A stretch of DNA of 64,000 nucleotides from JBFXIE01 sp050176255 (GCF_050176255.1 NZ_JBFXIE010000010.1), one strand, 5' to 3'. Numbered from the stretch's first letter, positions 23,890 to 32,742 are shown. The notes: generated by a model from the sequence alone, not told the origin. A program made the numbers and translations.

Positions 23890-24396
23890 TTATTTGCAGT
23901 CGGAGGCGATGGTGGCGTCCGCCCGACGTAGTTCTGCCTCGCGCGTGGCATCGTCCATGAAGCCACGCTCGCCCTTGGCGTTGGTGGTGGTCAGCAGTTG
24001 GCCAGAGGTCAACTGGGACTTGGCGCGCCGGGCGCGTTCACAGTTGTCTGCCCGCAGCCGGGCAATGCGTTCTTCCTCGGCTTTTTTCTTGGCGGCTTCG
24101 GCAGCTTCGGCCTTGGCCTTGTTTTCTTCCAGCTGTTTGTCTTTGCCAGCGGGGGGCGCGGGCCTGGGCGCTGCGGTGTCTGTCGCAGCCGAGGCCGGCG
24201 TGGTTGGCGCTGCGACAGGGCTAGGTGCCAAGGCAGGGCGGGGTTGCCTGAGAATGCTCTTTTCAGGGATGTCCTGAGGCGGAGGACGGTCGCTGAAAAC
24301 CTTGCGGCCATCCTTGTCCAGCCACTGCCATTGAGCGGACACACCCATGGCCCAGGTGCAGGCCAGCGCCAGCAAAAGAAGCTTGTGCGGTTTCAT
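23890..24396 (-). CDS. Exported DUF4124 domain protein
   Basis: The 168-residue protein has a signal peptide (KLLLLALACTWAMGVSA), then WQWLDKDGRKVFSDRPPPQDIP, the signature of DUF4124, and a Pro/Ala linker. A charged coiled-coil segment (EENKAKAEAAEAAKKKAEEE) and a conserved end with NCERARRAKSQL follow. DUF4124 proteins are periplasmic and of unknown function. It is divergent from guaB, whose start is 64 bases away. Confidence 0.85.
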   Translation of the reverse strand: MKPHKLLLLALACTWAMGVSAQWQWLDKDGRKVFSDRPPPQDIPEKSILRQPRPALAPSPVAAPTTPASAATDTAAPRPAPPAGKDKQLEENKAKAEAAEAAKKKAEEERIARLRADNCERARRAKSQLTSGQLLTTTNAKGERGFMDDATREAELRRADATIASDCK

Positions 24397-24460
24397 GCGG
24401 GCGAGTGTAGCCGGGCCGGTTGCGCAGTGGCGGATACAATCATTTTTTTGGAGCTTTGAC

Positions 24461-25936
24461 ATGCGCCTTCTTGGAAAAGCGCTCACCTTCGACGATGTGT
24501 TGCTGGTGCCCGCGTACTCCCAGGTCCTGCCCAAGGACACTTCCCTCGTCACGCGTTTCACGCGCAGCATCACCCTGAACCTCCCGCTTGTGTCCGCCGC
24601 CATGGACACCGTTACCGAAGCGCGCCTGGCCATCGCCATCGCGCAGGAAGGGGGCATTGGCGTCATCCACAAGAACATGACGGCCGAGCAACAGGCGGCC
24701 GAGGTGTCCAAGGTCAAACGCCATGAGTCCGGCGTGGTGCTTGACCCCGTGGTCATCACGCCCGAGCACACCGTGCTGCAGGTGCTGGAGTTGTCCGAGA
24801 ACCTGGGCATTTCAGGCTTTCCGGTGTGCGACGGCGGCAAGGTGGTCGGCATCGTCACCAGCCGCGACGTGCGCTTCGAGACGCGCTACGACGTCAAGGT
24901 GCGCGAGATCATGACCCCGCGCGAAAAGCTCATCACCGTCAACGAAAAAGACGGCACTACGCCCGCGCAGGCCAAGGCGCTGCTCAACCGCTACAAGCTC
25001 GAGCGCCTGCTGGTGGTCAACGACGCCTTTGAACTCAAGGGCCTGATCACCGTCAAGGACATCAACAAGCAGACCACCTTCCCCAATGCAGCGCGCGATG
25101 CGGCCGGCAGTCTGCGTGTGGCCGCCGCCGTGGGCGTGGGCGCAGGCACCGAAGAACGCGTGGCGCTGCTGGTCAAGGCCGGCGTGGATGCCATCGTGGT
25201 CGACACGGCCCACGGCCACAGCAAGGGCGTGATTGACCGCGTGCGCTGGGTCAAGCAGAACTACCCGCAAGTGGATGTGATCGGCGGCAACATCGCCACC
25301 GGCGCGGCCGCGCTAGCGCTGGTCGAGGCCGGTGCCGATGCGGTCAAGGTCGGCATCGGCCCCGGATCCATCTGCACCACGCGCATCGTGGCTGGCGTGG
25401 GCGTGCCGCAGATCATGGCCATCGACAGCGTGGCGACTGCGCTCAAGGGCACGGGCGTGCCTTTGATTGCCGACGGCGGTGTGCGTTTTTCGGGCGACAT
25501 CGCCAAGGCGCTGGCTGCGGGCGCGTCCACCATCATGATGGGCGGCATGTTCGCGGGCACCGAAGAGGCGCCGGGCGAAGTCATCCTCTACCAGGGCCGC
25601 AGCTACAAGAGCTACCGCGGCATGGGCTCGATCGGCGCCATGCAGCAGGGCTCGGCCGACCGCTACTTCCAGGAAGCCACCACCGGCAACCCCAACGCTG
25701 ACAAGCTGGTGCCCGAAGGCATTGAAGGCCGCGTGCCTTACAAGGGCTCGATGGTGTCCATCGTGTTCCAGATGGCGGGCGGCGTGCGTGCGGCCATGGG
25801 TTACTGCGGCTGCGCGACCATCGAAGAGATGAACGACAAGGCCGAGTTTGTGGAGATCACGGCCGCGGGCATCCGCGAGTCGCACGTGCACGACGTGCAG
25901 ATCACCAAGGAAGCGCCCAACTACCGCGCCGACTGA
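24461..25936 (+). CDS. guaB: Inosine-5'-monophosphate dehydrogenase
   Basis: The 491-residue enzyme oxidises IMP to XMP with NAD, the committed step of GMP synthesis. The catalytic loop GPGSICTTR has Cys305, as in E. coli. The N-terminal ALTFDDVLLVPAYS, a pair of CBS domains (about residues 95-210) and the mobile-flap region YRGMGSIGAMQ are intact. ATG 24461 has GGAG upstream. A TACAAT hexamer at 24435-24440 is a possible -10 element, but I see no matching -35. The gene is followed by guaA. Confidence 0.96.
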   Translation: MRLLGKALTFDDVLLVPAYSQVLPKDTSLVTRFTRSITLNLPLVSAAMDTVTEARLAIAIAQEGGIGVIHKNMTAEQQAAEVSKVKRHESGVVLDPVVITPEHTVLQVLELSENLGISGFPVCDGGKVVGIVTSRDVRFETRYDVKVREIMTPREKLITVNEKDGTTPAQAKALLNRYKLERLLVVNDAFELKGLITVKDINKQTTFPNAARDAAGSLRVAAAVGVGAGTEERVALLVKAGVDAIVVDTAHGHSKGVIDRVRWVKQNYPQVDVIGGNIATGAAALALVEAGADAVKVGIGPGSICTTRIVAGVGVPQIMAIDSVATALKGTGVPLIADGGVRFSGDIAKALAAGASTIMMGGMFAGTEEAPGEVILYQGRSYKSYRGMGSIGAMQQGSADRYFQEATTGNPNADKLVPEGIEGRVPYKGSMVSIVFQMAGGVRAAMGYCGCATIEEMNDKAEFVEITAAGIRESHVHDVQITKEAPNYRAD

Positions 25937-25940
25937 CGCA

Positions 25941-25985
25941 GCGACTTGAAGGTGTTAAAAAACGCCTTCAAGTCGCTAGTATTTT
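25941..25985 (+). terminator. Hairpin after guaB
   Basis: GCGACTTGAAGG (25941-25952) and CCTTCAAGTCGC (25965-25976) form a perfect 12-bp stem, followed by TAGTATTTTG. It is probably a partial or full terminator between guaB and guaA and directly joins a repeat copy. Confidence 0.65.
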
Positions 25986-26037
25986 GATAGCTGCTAGCGC
26001 TTGTTTATCAGGGGCTAGGGCCGCATTTGACTGTAAG
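25977..26037 (+). repeat. Dispersed hairpin repeat, copy 6 (guaB-guaA junction)
   Basis: ATTTTGATAGCTGCTAGCGC, TTGTTTATCAGGGGCTAGGG and CCGCATTTGACTG follow one another. This is the copy closest to the family core, immediately upstream of guaA. Confidence 0.85.
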
Positions 26038-26042
26038 TCGCC

Positions 26043-27686
26043 ATGCAACACCAGAAAATCCTCATCCTCGACTTCGGTTCGCAGGTCACCCAGCTTATCG
26101 CGCGCCGTGTGCGCGAGGCGCATGTCTATTGCGAAGTGCACCCCTGCGACGTGAGCAGCGACTGGGTGCGCCAGTTTGCCGCGGACGGTTTGCTTAAGGG
26201 CGTGATCCTGTCGGGCAGCCACGCCAGCGTTTATGAGGTTGAAGATCGCGCGCCGGACGCCGTGTTCGAGCTGGGCGTGCCCGTGCTGGGTATCTGCTAC
26301 GGCATGCAGACTATGGCCGTGCAGCTGGGCGGCAACGTCGAGGGCTCGCACAGCCGCGAGTTTGGCTATGCCGAAGTGCGCGCCCACGGCCACACTGCGC
26401 TGCTCAAGGGCATCGAGGACTTCGCCACGCCTGAGGGCCACGGCATGTTGAAAGTGTGGATGAGCCACGGCGACAAGGTCACCGAGCTGCCCCCGGGCTT
26501 CAAGCTCATGGCCAGCACGCCGTCGTGCCCCATCGCCGGCATGGCCGACGAAGCGCGGCGCTTTTACGGCGTGCAGTTCCACCCCGAGGTCACGCACACG
26601 GTGCAGGGCGCGGCGCTGCTCAACCGTTTTGTGCGCGACATCTGCGGCGCGCGCCCCGACTGGGTGATGAAGGACCACATCGAAGAGGCCGTGCAGAAAA
26701 TCCGCGAGCAGGTGGGCGATGAGGAAGTCATCCTGGGCCTGTCCGGCGGTGTCGATTCCAGCGTCGCCGCGGCGCTCATCCACCGCGCCATCGGCGACCA
26801 GCTCACCTGCGTGTTCGTCGATCACGGTCTGCTGCGCCTGAACGAGGGCGACATGGTCATGGACATGTTCGCCGGCAAGCTGCACGCTAAGGTGGTGCGG
26901 GTGGATGCGTCCGACCTGTTCCTGGGCGAACTGGCCGGCGTCAGTGAGCCCGAGCAAAAGCGCAAGATCATCGGGCGCCTGTTCGTGGACGTGTTCAAGG
27001 CCGAGGCCGCCAAGCTCAAGGCCGGCGATGTGAGCCACAAGGGCGAGGAAGGTGGTCGCACCGTCAAAGGCGCGACATTCCTGGCCCAGGGCACCATTTA
27101 CCCCGACGTGATCGAGTCCGGCGGCGCCAAGAGCAAGAAGGCTGTCACCATCAAGAGCCACCACAACGTGGGCGGCCTGCCCGAGCAGCTGGGCCTGAAG
27201 CTGCTGGAGCCCCTGCGCGACCTGTTCAAGGACGAAGTGCGCGAGCTGGGCGTGGCCCTGGGCCTGCCGCACGACATGGTGTACCGCCACCCCTTCCCCG
27301 GCCCGGGCCTGGGCGTGCGCATCCTGGGCGAGGTGAAAAAGGAATACGCCGACCTGCTGCGCCGCGCCGACGCCATCTTCATCGAAGAGCTGCGCAACTG
27401 GGTGGACGAGGCCACCGGCAAGACCTGGTACGACCTGACCAGCCAGGCGTTCACCGTCTTTTTGCCCGTCAAGAGCGTGGGCGTGATGGGCGATGGCCGC
27501 ACCTACGACTATGTGGTGGCGCTGCGTGCCGTGCAGACCAGCGACTTCATGACCGCCGACTGGGCCGAGCTGCCTTACGGGCTGCTCAAGAAAGTGAGTG
27601 GGCGCATCATCAATGAGGTGCGCGGCATCAATCGTGTGACCTACGACGTGTCCAGTAAACCGCCAGCAACCATCGAGTGGGAGTGA
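26043..27686 (+). CDS. guaA: GMP synthase (glutamine-hydrolysing)
   Basis: The 547-residue enzyme converts XMP to GMP. The N-terminal class-I glutaminase domain has Cys85 (GICYGMQ) and the HPE of QFHPEVTH; the ATP-pyrophosphatase domain has LSGGVDSS at 233-240; and the dimerisation domain ends in TYDVSSKPPATIEWE. It is slightly longer than the E. coli enzyme because of an insert around DVSHKGEEGGRTVKG. It directly follows guaB, with a hairpin and a repeat copy between them. Confidence 0.96.
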   Translation: MQHQKILILDFGSQVTQLIARRVREAHVYCEVHPCDVSSDWVRQFAADGLLKGVILSGSHASVYEVEDRAPDAVFELGVPVLGICYGMQTMAVQLGGNVEGSHSREFGYAEVRAHGHTALLKGIEDFATPEGHGMLKVWMSHGDKVTELPPGFKLMASTPSCPIAGMADEARRFYGVQFHPEVTHTVQGAALLNRFVRDICGARPDWVMKDHIEEAVQKIREQVGDEEVILGLSGGVDSSVAAALIHRAIGDQLTCVFVDHGLLRLNEGDMVMDMFAGKLHAKVVRVDASDLFLGELAGVSEPEQKRKIIGRLFVDVFKAEAAKLKAGDVSHKGEEGGRTVKGATFLAQGTIYPDVIESGGAKSKKAVTIKSHHNVGGLPEQLGLKLLEPLRDLFKDEVRELGVALGLPHDMVYRHPFPGPGLGVRILGEVKKEYADLLRRADAIFIEELRNWVDEATGKTWYDLTSQAFTVFLPVKSVGVMGDGRTYDYVVALRAVQTSDFMTADWAELPYGLLKKVSGRIINEVRGINRVTYDVSSKPPATIEWE

Positions 27687-27770
27687 AATCAGGTCCTTCG
27701 GGGACTTGAGCTTGCCCCTGAAAAGCGGAGTTCTTGACCCTTGCTGAAGATGCCGACAAGGAGTTGAGAA

Positions 27771-28050
27771 ATGAGAGACAGGCAGGTGCGTGCGCAGTAC
27801 ACGGGGGAGTTCAAGCTGGAGGCGGTTCGGCAGGTGCGCGCTGGCCAGGCGATTGCGGTGGTAGCCAAGGTGCTGGGCATTCCCAAGGCCAGTCTGGGCA
27901 ACTGGGTGAGGTTGTCAGCCTAGGGGGAACTGGACGGCGCCGGCAGCGTCGACAACGCGGCCAAAGTCTCGCCCGAGCAGGTGGAAGTAGCGCGTTTACG
28001 AGCGGAAGTTGCCCGACCTCGCATGAAGCGCGCCATCGCAAAAAAACGTC
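27771..28050 (+). pseudogene. IS3-family transposase OrfA (nonsense mutation)
   Basis: The first 50 codons (QYTGEFKLEAVRQVRAGQ, then VLGIPKASLGNWVRLSA) are a helix-turn-helix OrfA. A TAG at 27921-27923 interrupts it where relatives have lysine. The same frame continues with GELDGAG and the leucine-zipper-like VARLRAEVARPRMKRAIAKK. It then diverges into unrelated residues before the normal end. Confidence 0.8.
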
Positions 28051-28116
28051 CATCGTGGCGCTGCCCCGTCCCAGTGGCAAGAAACACGGGTATGCCTACA
28101 CTGACGTGGCTGGACT

Positions 28117-28787
28117 GTGGCCGTCCGCTTTTTGGAGGCTTTCGTCCCCGTCAAAAAACGTGGCCCTTTGAGTGTTGCCTGCGCGGTGCTGCAGGTCAGC
28201 GCCAGCGGGTACTTCAACTGGCAGCGCCAGCCTCAGGAGGCTCGCGCGGGGTCGGCTGGGCGCCATAGTGACGAAGCATTGCTCGCGCACACGCGCGCCG
28301 TCCACGCCGAGGTCAAGGGCGAGTACGGCTGGCCACGCATGCACAAGGAACTGCTGGCCCGTGGCATGCGCGTCGGCAAGGAGCGCGTGCGTCGTCTGAT
28401 GCACCAGCGCGGCATCAAGGCCAGGACGAAACGCAAGTTCGTGGTGACCACCGACAGCCGTCACAACCTGCCGGTGGCTCCCGACCTGGTGCGGCGGCGC
28501 TTCAATCCTGAATGCGGTCGTTGACCTGTTCAACCGTCAGTGGTGGGCTGGAGCCTGCAGCCGCACGTGCAGGCCAGTCTGGTCAAGGATGCGCAGGCCA
28601 TGGCATGGTGGCGCCGCAGACCGCCGCCTGGGGTGATATTCCCCAGCGACAGGGGCAGCCAGTATTGCAGCCATGAGTTCCAGAGAGCCTTGAAGGACTG
28701 GGGCATGCGTTCATCGATGAGCAGGAAGTGCAACTGTTGGGATAACGCTCCAACGGAAAGCTTCTGGGGCCGTCTGAAAACTGCCGT
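28117..28787 (+). pseudogene. IS3-family transposase OrfB (internal deletion)
   Basis: The N-terminal part is recognisable (VPVKKRGPLSVACAVLQVSA, then YGWPRMHKELLARGMRVGKE). Coding stops at TGA 28522-28524, directly after RRRFNPE. The segment with the first catalytic Asp (TTDITY.. in relatives) is deleted. AVVDLFNRQ appears in another frame and then, after a one-base shift, VVGWSLQPHVQASLVKD, SDRGSQYCSHEFQ and DNAPTESFWGRLKTA. No active DDE enzyme can be made. Confidence 0.82.
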
Positions 28788-29145
28788 TGATCCGCTGCAA
28801 TGCAGCGCCGCCGCAGCGAAAAACATGATGCCGATGTGGCGCTCAGTGGAGGAATCTTCTGAGGTTTTTGCATAGCCTCGCGGCGTCTTGAACACACGAA
28901 AGAAAGCCATCCCCAAAGGCATCCCCAAAGGCATCCCGCAACAACCATCGCTCACTTGCCGCCCGGGCTGGTGAGTGCCTGCACAGCGTCTGTATCGCAG
29001 TCGCACCGGCAACCGCCTGGGCACTAACGCGGTCCAGGCGCGGGAATCCCCTCCACCGCCAGCCAGGGCTCCCAAACCACGGGAAAAATGGGTTTCGTCG
29101 TGTTTTCAAGGGAATCCGTTGTTTTCTTGATAGGGAAGTCCATAC
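28788..29145. other. Non-coding accessory stretch with a short tandem repeat
   Basis: No gene is credible here. It holds a near-palindrome GAGGTTTTTGCATAGCCTC at 28860-28878, possibly an old IS end, and a tandem run of GCATCCCCAAAG-like 12-13 base units at 28906-28942. The last part supplies the ribosome site AGGGAAG for the collagen-like gene. Confidence 0.5.
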
Positions 29146-30309
29146 ATGACCCGAACAGGCATCCTGCGCGAAACCTGCGCAGACGAAGGTAGCGCCTTGA
29201 GCGCGAAAAGAGGGAGGCAAAAGTTCTCATGCCGCAAGCCCGGCAGACAGGGCCTGACGGCGGCGTTGCTGCTGGCCGGCGCGGCGCTGCTTCACGCTGG
29301 CGCATGGGCCGCCGCTGCGCCCATCGACCTGTCGGGCACACTCTTCAACAAGCAATCGGGCGGGTTGGAGCACGGTGTGCAAAGCGTCGAATTCGTGCTC
29401 TACCCCGACGCTGGCGCGGGCGCGGTGGCCGTGTGGCGCGAAACCCTGCTGGTCGAGTTTGTCAATGGGCGCTTTCGCGTCACCCTCGGCCAAACCCCCG
29501 CCAACCCTCTGCCGGACACGTTCAGCCGCCGCCAGGCGGTGCTGGGCGTGCGCATCGGGCATGCCGAGGAACTCTCCCCGCGCCTGCCGCTGGTGCCCGC
29601 CTATGCCAGGGAGGCTGGCAACGTCACCGGTAGCATCGCCCCGCGCAGCATCAGCGTGACCCGGGCCGACGGCAGCGTCGTGCCGGTCATCGATGGCGCG
29701 GGGGCCTGGGTCGGCCCGGCAGGCCCCGGCGGCGCCACCGGCCCGGCAGGCCCGGCTGGCCCGGCTGGCCCGAAGGGGGACAGAGGCGATGCGGGCCCAG
29801 CAGGAGCCAAGGGCGACAAAGGTGATGCCGGTCCCGCCGGTGTGGCTGGCGCGCAAGGCCCTGCCGGTGCTGCTGGTCCCAAGGGGGACAAAGGTGATCC
29901 CGGCCCCGCTGGTGCCGCGGGCGCACAAGGCCCGGCAGGCCCGAAAGGAGACAAGGGCGACCCCGGCCCTACAGGGCCTGCTGGACCGCAAGGCCCGGCA
30001 GGCGGCGCTGGTTTCACTCAGTATTTCGGCTCCAGCGTCGGCCAAGGCTTCTCAGTTCCTAATCCTGCCGAGGCAGGGAAGTGTGTCTTGGGAAAGATGA
30101 CGCTCTCTGCCATCAAGCGAGGAGTGGGCATGCCCGCCTTGGGACAAATTCTCTCGATCAGCCAGTATCCAGAGCTTTATTCTTTGCTGGGAGACACCTA
30201 CGGAGGCAATGGGGTTACGACCTTTGCACTACCCAACATGCTCCCCATCACCCCGAACAACATGACCTGGTTCATCTGTGTCCAAGGTGCTTATCCCATC
30301 GCCAACTGA
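29146..30309 (+). CDS. Secreted collagen-like protein with tail-collar-like C-terminus
   Basis: This 387-residue protein has a signal-like hydrophobic stretch (LTAALLLAGAALLHAGAWAA, about 37-56), a globular region to about 189, then about 33 uninterrupted Gly-X-Y triplets (residues 190-288, with many GPA, GPK, GDK and GDP units). A C-terminal domain of about 100 residues contains GQILSISQYPELYSLLGDTY and GNGVTTFALPNM, the pattern of phage tail-collar and microcystin-dependent-protein domains. The Gly-X-Y part should form a triple helix and the C-terminus may trimerise it. AGGGAAG precedes ATG 29146. It sits between IS remnants. Location (cell surface or medium) and function are unknown. Confidence 0.82.
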   Translation: MTRTGILRETCADEGSALSAKRGRQKFSCRKPGRQGLTAALLLAGAALLHAGAWAAAAPIDLSGTLFNKQSGGLEHGVQSVEFVLYPDAGAGAVAVWRETLLVEFVNGRFRVTLGQTPANPLPDTFSRRQAVLGVRIGHAEELSPRLPLVPAYAREAGNVTGSIAPRSISVTRADGSVVPVIDGAGAWVGPAGPGGATGPAGPAGPAGPKGDRGDAGPAGAKGDKGDAGPAGVAGAQGPAGAAGPKGDKGDPGPAGAAGAQGPAGPKGDKGDPGPTGPAGPQGPAGGAGFTQYFGSSVGQGFSVPNPAEAGKCVLGKMTLSAIKRGVGMPALGQILSISQYPELYSLLGDTYGGNGVTTFALPNMLPITPNNMTWFICVQGAYPIAN

Positions 30310-30313
30310 CGCC

Positions 30314-30688
30314 ATGCTGTGTATCGCCCCCATGCCCTCCGGGTCATCCGCGGCCAGACGCGCTGGGTGTGCTCTGGCCTGCTGCGCACTGGCTGTGATG
30401 CTGTGCGCTTGTGGTGGTGGGGGAGATATTTCTCCCGCGCCCGCACCGGCCCCCGTGCCAACACCGGTGCCAGCTCCAGCCCCGAATCCTGCACCGACAC
30501 CTCAAGCCGGCGTGCTCCTGCAGAACCGGCTCCACCAGATGCAAGTCAGCGCTTCCAGCCTGAAGGCTGCCCAGGCGGAGTCCGCCACCCATCGCTGGGT
30601 TCAGGAGCCGACGACTGCCGCGCCGCAAAGCCTTTCGGGTGCTTTCGTTTTGACTTTGGATGACGCGGCGCTTCTGGCATCTGACTAG
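30314..30688 (+). CDS. Short proline-rich putative lipoprotein
   Basis: The 124-residue product has a hydrophobic start ending in AVMLCACGGGGD (possible lipobox Cys), a Pro-Ala linker (PAPAPAPVPTPVPAPAP), and about 70 further residues ending in SGAFVLTLDDAALLASD. It matches no family I know and may be the truncated front of a longer lipoprotein, since an IS256 scrap follows at once. The start is uncertain (30314 or 30332) and neither has a clear ribosome site. It begins four bases after the collagen-like gene. Confidence 0.5.
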   Translation: MLCIAPMPSGSSAARRAGCALACCALAVMLCACGGGGDISPAPAPAPVPTPVPAPAPNPAPTPQAGVLLQNRLHQMQVSASSLKAAQAESATHRWVQEPTTAAPQSLSGAFVLTLDDAALLASD

Positions 30689-31076
30689 GGCGTGTTCAAT
30701 GTAGCCAGATCTTGGTGCGAGCGAGATGTGAGAACGGACTGCTCAAGCAGTTGACCAAGCGGCTGGTCGATAAGGCGCTGGATGCCGAACTGACCGAGCA
30801 CCTGGGCCATGAACGCAACGCTCGGTGAGATGTCGCCGTAAGTAGGCGAAGAGCAGGGTGTTTCAAGGCAAGTTCGAGGGCGCTAAGATTCATCCTGATC
30901 GACGATAAGGTCGAAAGTGTCGATGCCGCGCAAATCGCTCCATCTCCCGCGCCAGTAAAAGATGCGCGCCTCCGACGGTAAAAACGACCGTAATGCCCTA
31001 CGTCGATCACAGCCAAGTCCTTTACCAAGCGGGTTTAGGCGACCTGTTGATGATCGAGTGGAAACCAGGAACCTCC
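30689..31076. other. Accessory stretch with transposase debris
   Basis: Apart from the IS256-type fragment at 30730-30828, nothing is recognisable. Three bases out of frame with the next gene lie short open runs without family features. The end of the stretch supplies AGGAAC before the next start. Confidence 0.5.
30730..30828 (+). pseudogene. IS256-family transposase fragment
   Basis: A 32-codon run (LLKQLTKRLVDKALDAELTE, then HLGHERNAR and TGA) matches the N-terminal region of Mutator/IS256 transposases. No catalytic part remains. Confidence 0.7.
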
Positions 31077-31661
31077 ATGAAACTGCTGTCCTTGCCTGTC
31101 TTGCTGTGTGCTTTGGTTTTGGCGGGGTGTGCCAGCCAGCAGTCGCTGGTGCCTCAGGTTCGTCAGGGCGTGGCCGAGGACGGCGCCAGAACCGTCACTG
31201 TGGCGCCCGAAAGCGTGGTTTGCTCGCGGCCGCAATGCCCTGTGCTGGGAGCGTCCTGGATCAGCGCCAAGGCCGGCCTGGCGGTGTTGACCGTGGGCGT
31301 GCCGCACCAGTCGGCGCAGGTGACGGGCGCAGACTTCTACCTGGGCGTGAAGCCGGTGGCGCGCGTGCGCTCGCGTTCTGGCACCGCGGCCCAAGCGCTG
31401 GCGTTCCCGGCGACAGCCTTTGACGTGCCGCTGACGCTGATCGACCAGATTGCGTACTCCCCGCGCAGCTGGGTGCGTGTTCACATGGCCGACGGACGCA
31501 GCGTGGATGAGACGATCAACAGCGGCGATCAGCGCGCCAAGGCCGCAGAGGCCATGAGTCACTTTGTGGCGGCTGTGGAAGCGGCCAGCGGCAAGGCGGT
31601 CAATACCGACAGCCCGCGCGGCGGGCTGTTTGACCGCCTGGGCGTGGGCGAAAACAAATAG
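31077..31661 (+). CDS. Putative lipoprotein, unknown function
   Basis: The 194-residue protein has a signal peptide with lipobox LAGC (LLCALVLAGCASQ), then a beta-rich region (TVTVAPESVVCSRPQCPVLG) with two further cysteines, a central VGVPHQSAQVTGADFYLGVK and an acidic-to-basic tail. I recognise no family. AGGAAC lies upstream of ATG 31077; a longer frame from 30993 lacks a signal. It marks the right border of the accessory patch. Confidence 0.7.
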   Translation: MKLLSLPVLLCALVLAGCASQQSLVPQVRQGVAEDGARTVTVAPESVVCSRPQCPVLGASWISAKAGLAVLTVGVPHQSAQVTGADFYLGVKPVARVRSRSGTAAQALAFPATAFDVPLTLIDQIAYSPRSWVRVHMADGRSVDETINSGDQRAKAAEAMSHFVAAVEAASGKAVNTDSPRGGLFDRLGVGENK

Positions 31662-31780
31662 CCCGCTGTCCAGCGTCTGACCGGCGTTGCTGCCTTGCAC
31701 GCCGCCGGTGCCTCGCGCGGTTCCCATTTCCGATGCATTGCCCGCAACGCCTTGTTGCAGCGTGACCGACCTTCAGTCCG

Positions 31781-32614
31781 TCAATTTTTGGCCGCAGTGG
31801 CTGGCGCGGCAATTGCGGTCAGGTGATGGGCCAGTGTGGCGCTTGACAGCTCTCCCGCCCGCACCGCAGCCAGCCGCCCTTGGCCGTCATAGAACAAGGT
31901 GGTGGGTAAGGCCTTGCGGCCCAGCAAACGACCCAGCTGCGAGTGCTGATCCATCACCACATCAGCTGTGGGCAGGCCGTGCTGTGCGGCAAAGCGCACG
32001 ACTGTCTCGGGCGGCTCGCCCTGGTTCACCCATACAAAACGAATGTGCGGCTGTGCATTGCGCGCCTGCAGCAGCGCTGGCATCTCGCGCAGGCAGGGCG
32101 GGCACCAGCTGGCCCATAGGTTCACCACCACGGGTCGCCCGCTCAGTTGCGACAGTGCGACGGTGTCCGCATCCAGGGCCACGCCCTGCCAGTCCGGCAG
32201 GCCGGGGCTGTCCGCAGGGGCCGTGCTCCACAGCAGCGTCAGACCGCCAAGCCACACGGCGGCAAACGTGGCCAGGCCCGAGGCGGCGGGCCTGCGCCAC
32301 GGGCTACGCCGCAGCCACAGTACACCCAGGTAAAGCACGGCGGCACCCAGGCCGGCCCAGGGCTGCCAGCCGCCGTCACGTATGTCGAGCACGGTCCAGG
32401 GGACGGCGGCGTATTCATCGACGTAGCGCAGCACAAATGCCAGGCGCGCTGCCAGCAAGGCCGCCAGCGCCATGCGCCAGCTGTGTGCGCCGGGGGCAAG
32501 GCCCATACGTGCAGACAGGCGCTCGTGAACCAGCGTACCCAGCTGCCAGGCGGCCAGAAGGATTAGTAGCGCCCAGGGCAGCACCAGGGGGCCGATTTGC
32601 AGCACGGATTCCAT
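31781..32614 (-). CDS. TlpA-like thiol:disulfide oxidoreductase with N-terminal membrane domain
   Basis: The 277-residue protein has four or so hydrophobic helices in its first 130 residues. A periplasmic thioredoxin domain follows, with the active site WASWCPPC and cis-Pro region ALPTTLFYD. It would reduce or shuffle disulfides of periplasmic proteins, often for cytochrome c maturation. The membrane part is unlike plain TlpA/DsbE, which has one anchor. It lies 128 bases downstream of ttrA on the same strand, so it could serve the exported reductase, but this is inference. Confidence 0.8.
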   Translation of the reverse strand: MESVLQIGPLVLPWALLILLAAWQLGTLVHERLSARMGLAPGAHSWRMALAALLAARLAFVLRYVDEYAAVPWTVLDIRDGGWQPWAGLGAAVLYLGVLWLRRSPWRRPAASGLATFAAVWLGGLTLLWSTAPADSPGLPDWQGVALDADTVALSQLSGRPVVVNLWASWCPPCLREMPALLQARNAQPHIRFVWVNQGEPPETVVRFAAQHGLPTADVVMDQHSQLGRLLGRKALPTTLFYDGQGRLAAVRAGELSSATLAHHLTAIAAPATAAKN

Positions 32615-32742
32615 GGGCGCATTTTGGTCTCAGTGGCAGGGCAGCTGCACGTGCGGGCACCATGAAAAGCCTATGAACAGGCCCTAACACCCATCGATGA
32701 TGCGCGGCGCCCGGCCGTCACGCCGGGCCAGTTGCCTGTGCC

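Larger units (their letters stand above)
27690..28787 (+). mobile_element. Broken IS3-family insertion sequence
   Basis: The left end (around TGCCCCTGAAAAGCGGAGTT at 27713-27732) resembles IS3-family termini. Two transposase genes follow in the usual orfA-orfB order, both damaged. The right end and its inverted repeat are missing: recognisable transposase stops at about 28787, where unrelated sequence begins. It sits just after guaA and opens the accessory patch. Confidence 0.75.

Noticed and set aside
28906..28942. A CRISPR-like or functional tandem array.
   Set aside because: It has only three short 12-13 base units with no spacers; it is simple tandem duplication in decayed DNA.
29229..29633. 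A frame with a strong GGGAGG ribosome site inside the collagen-like gene.
   Set aside because: It gives an Arg-rich product without features and lies in a different frame from the Gly-X-Y protein; the purine run is probably chance.
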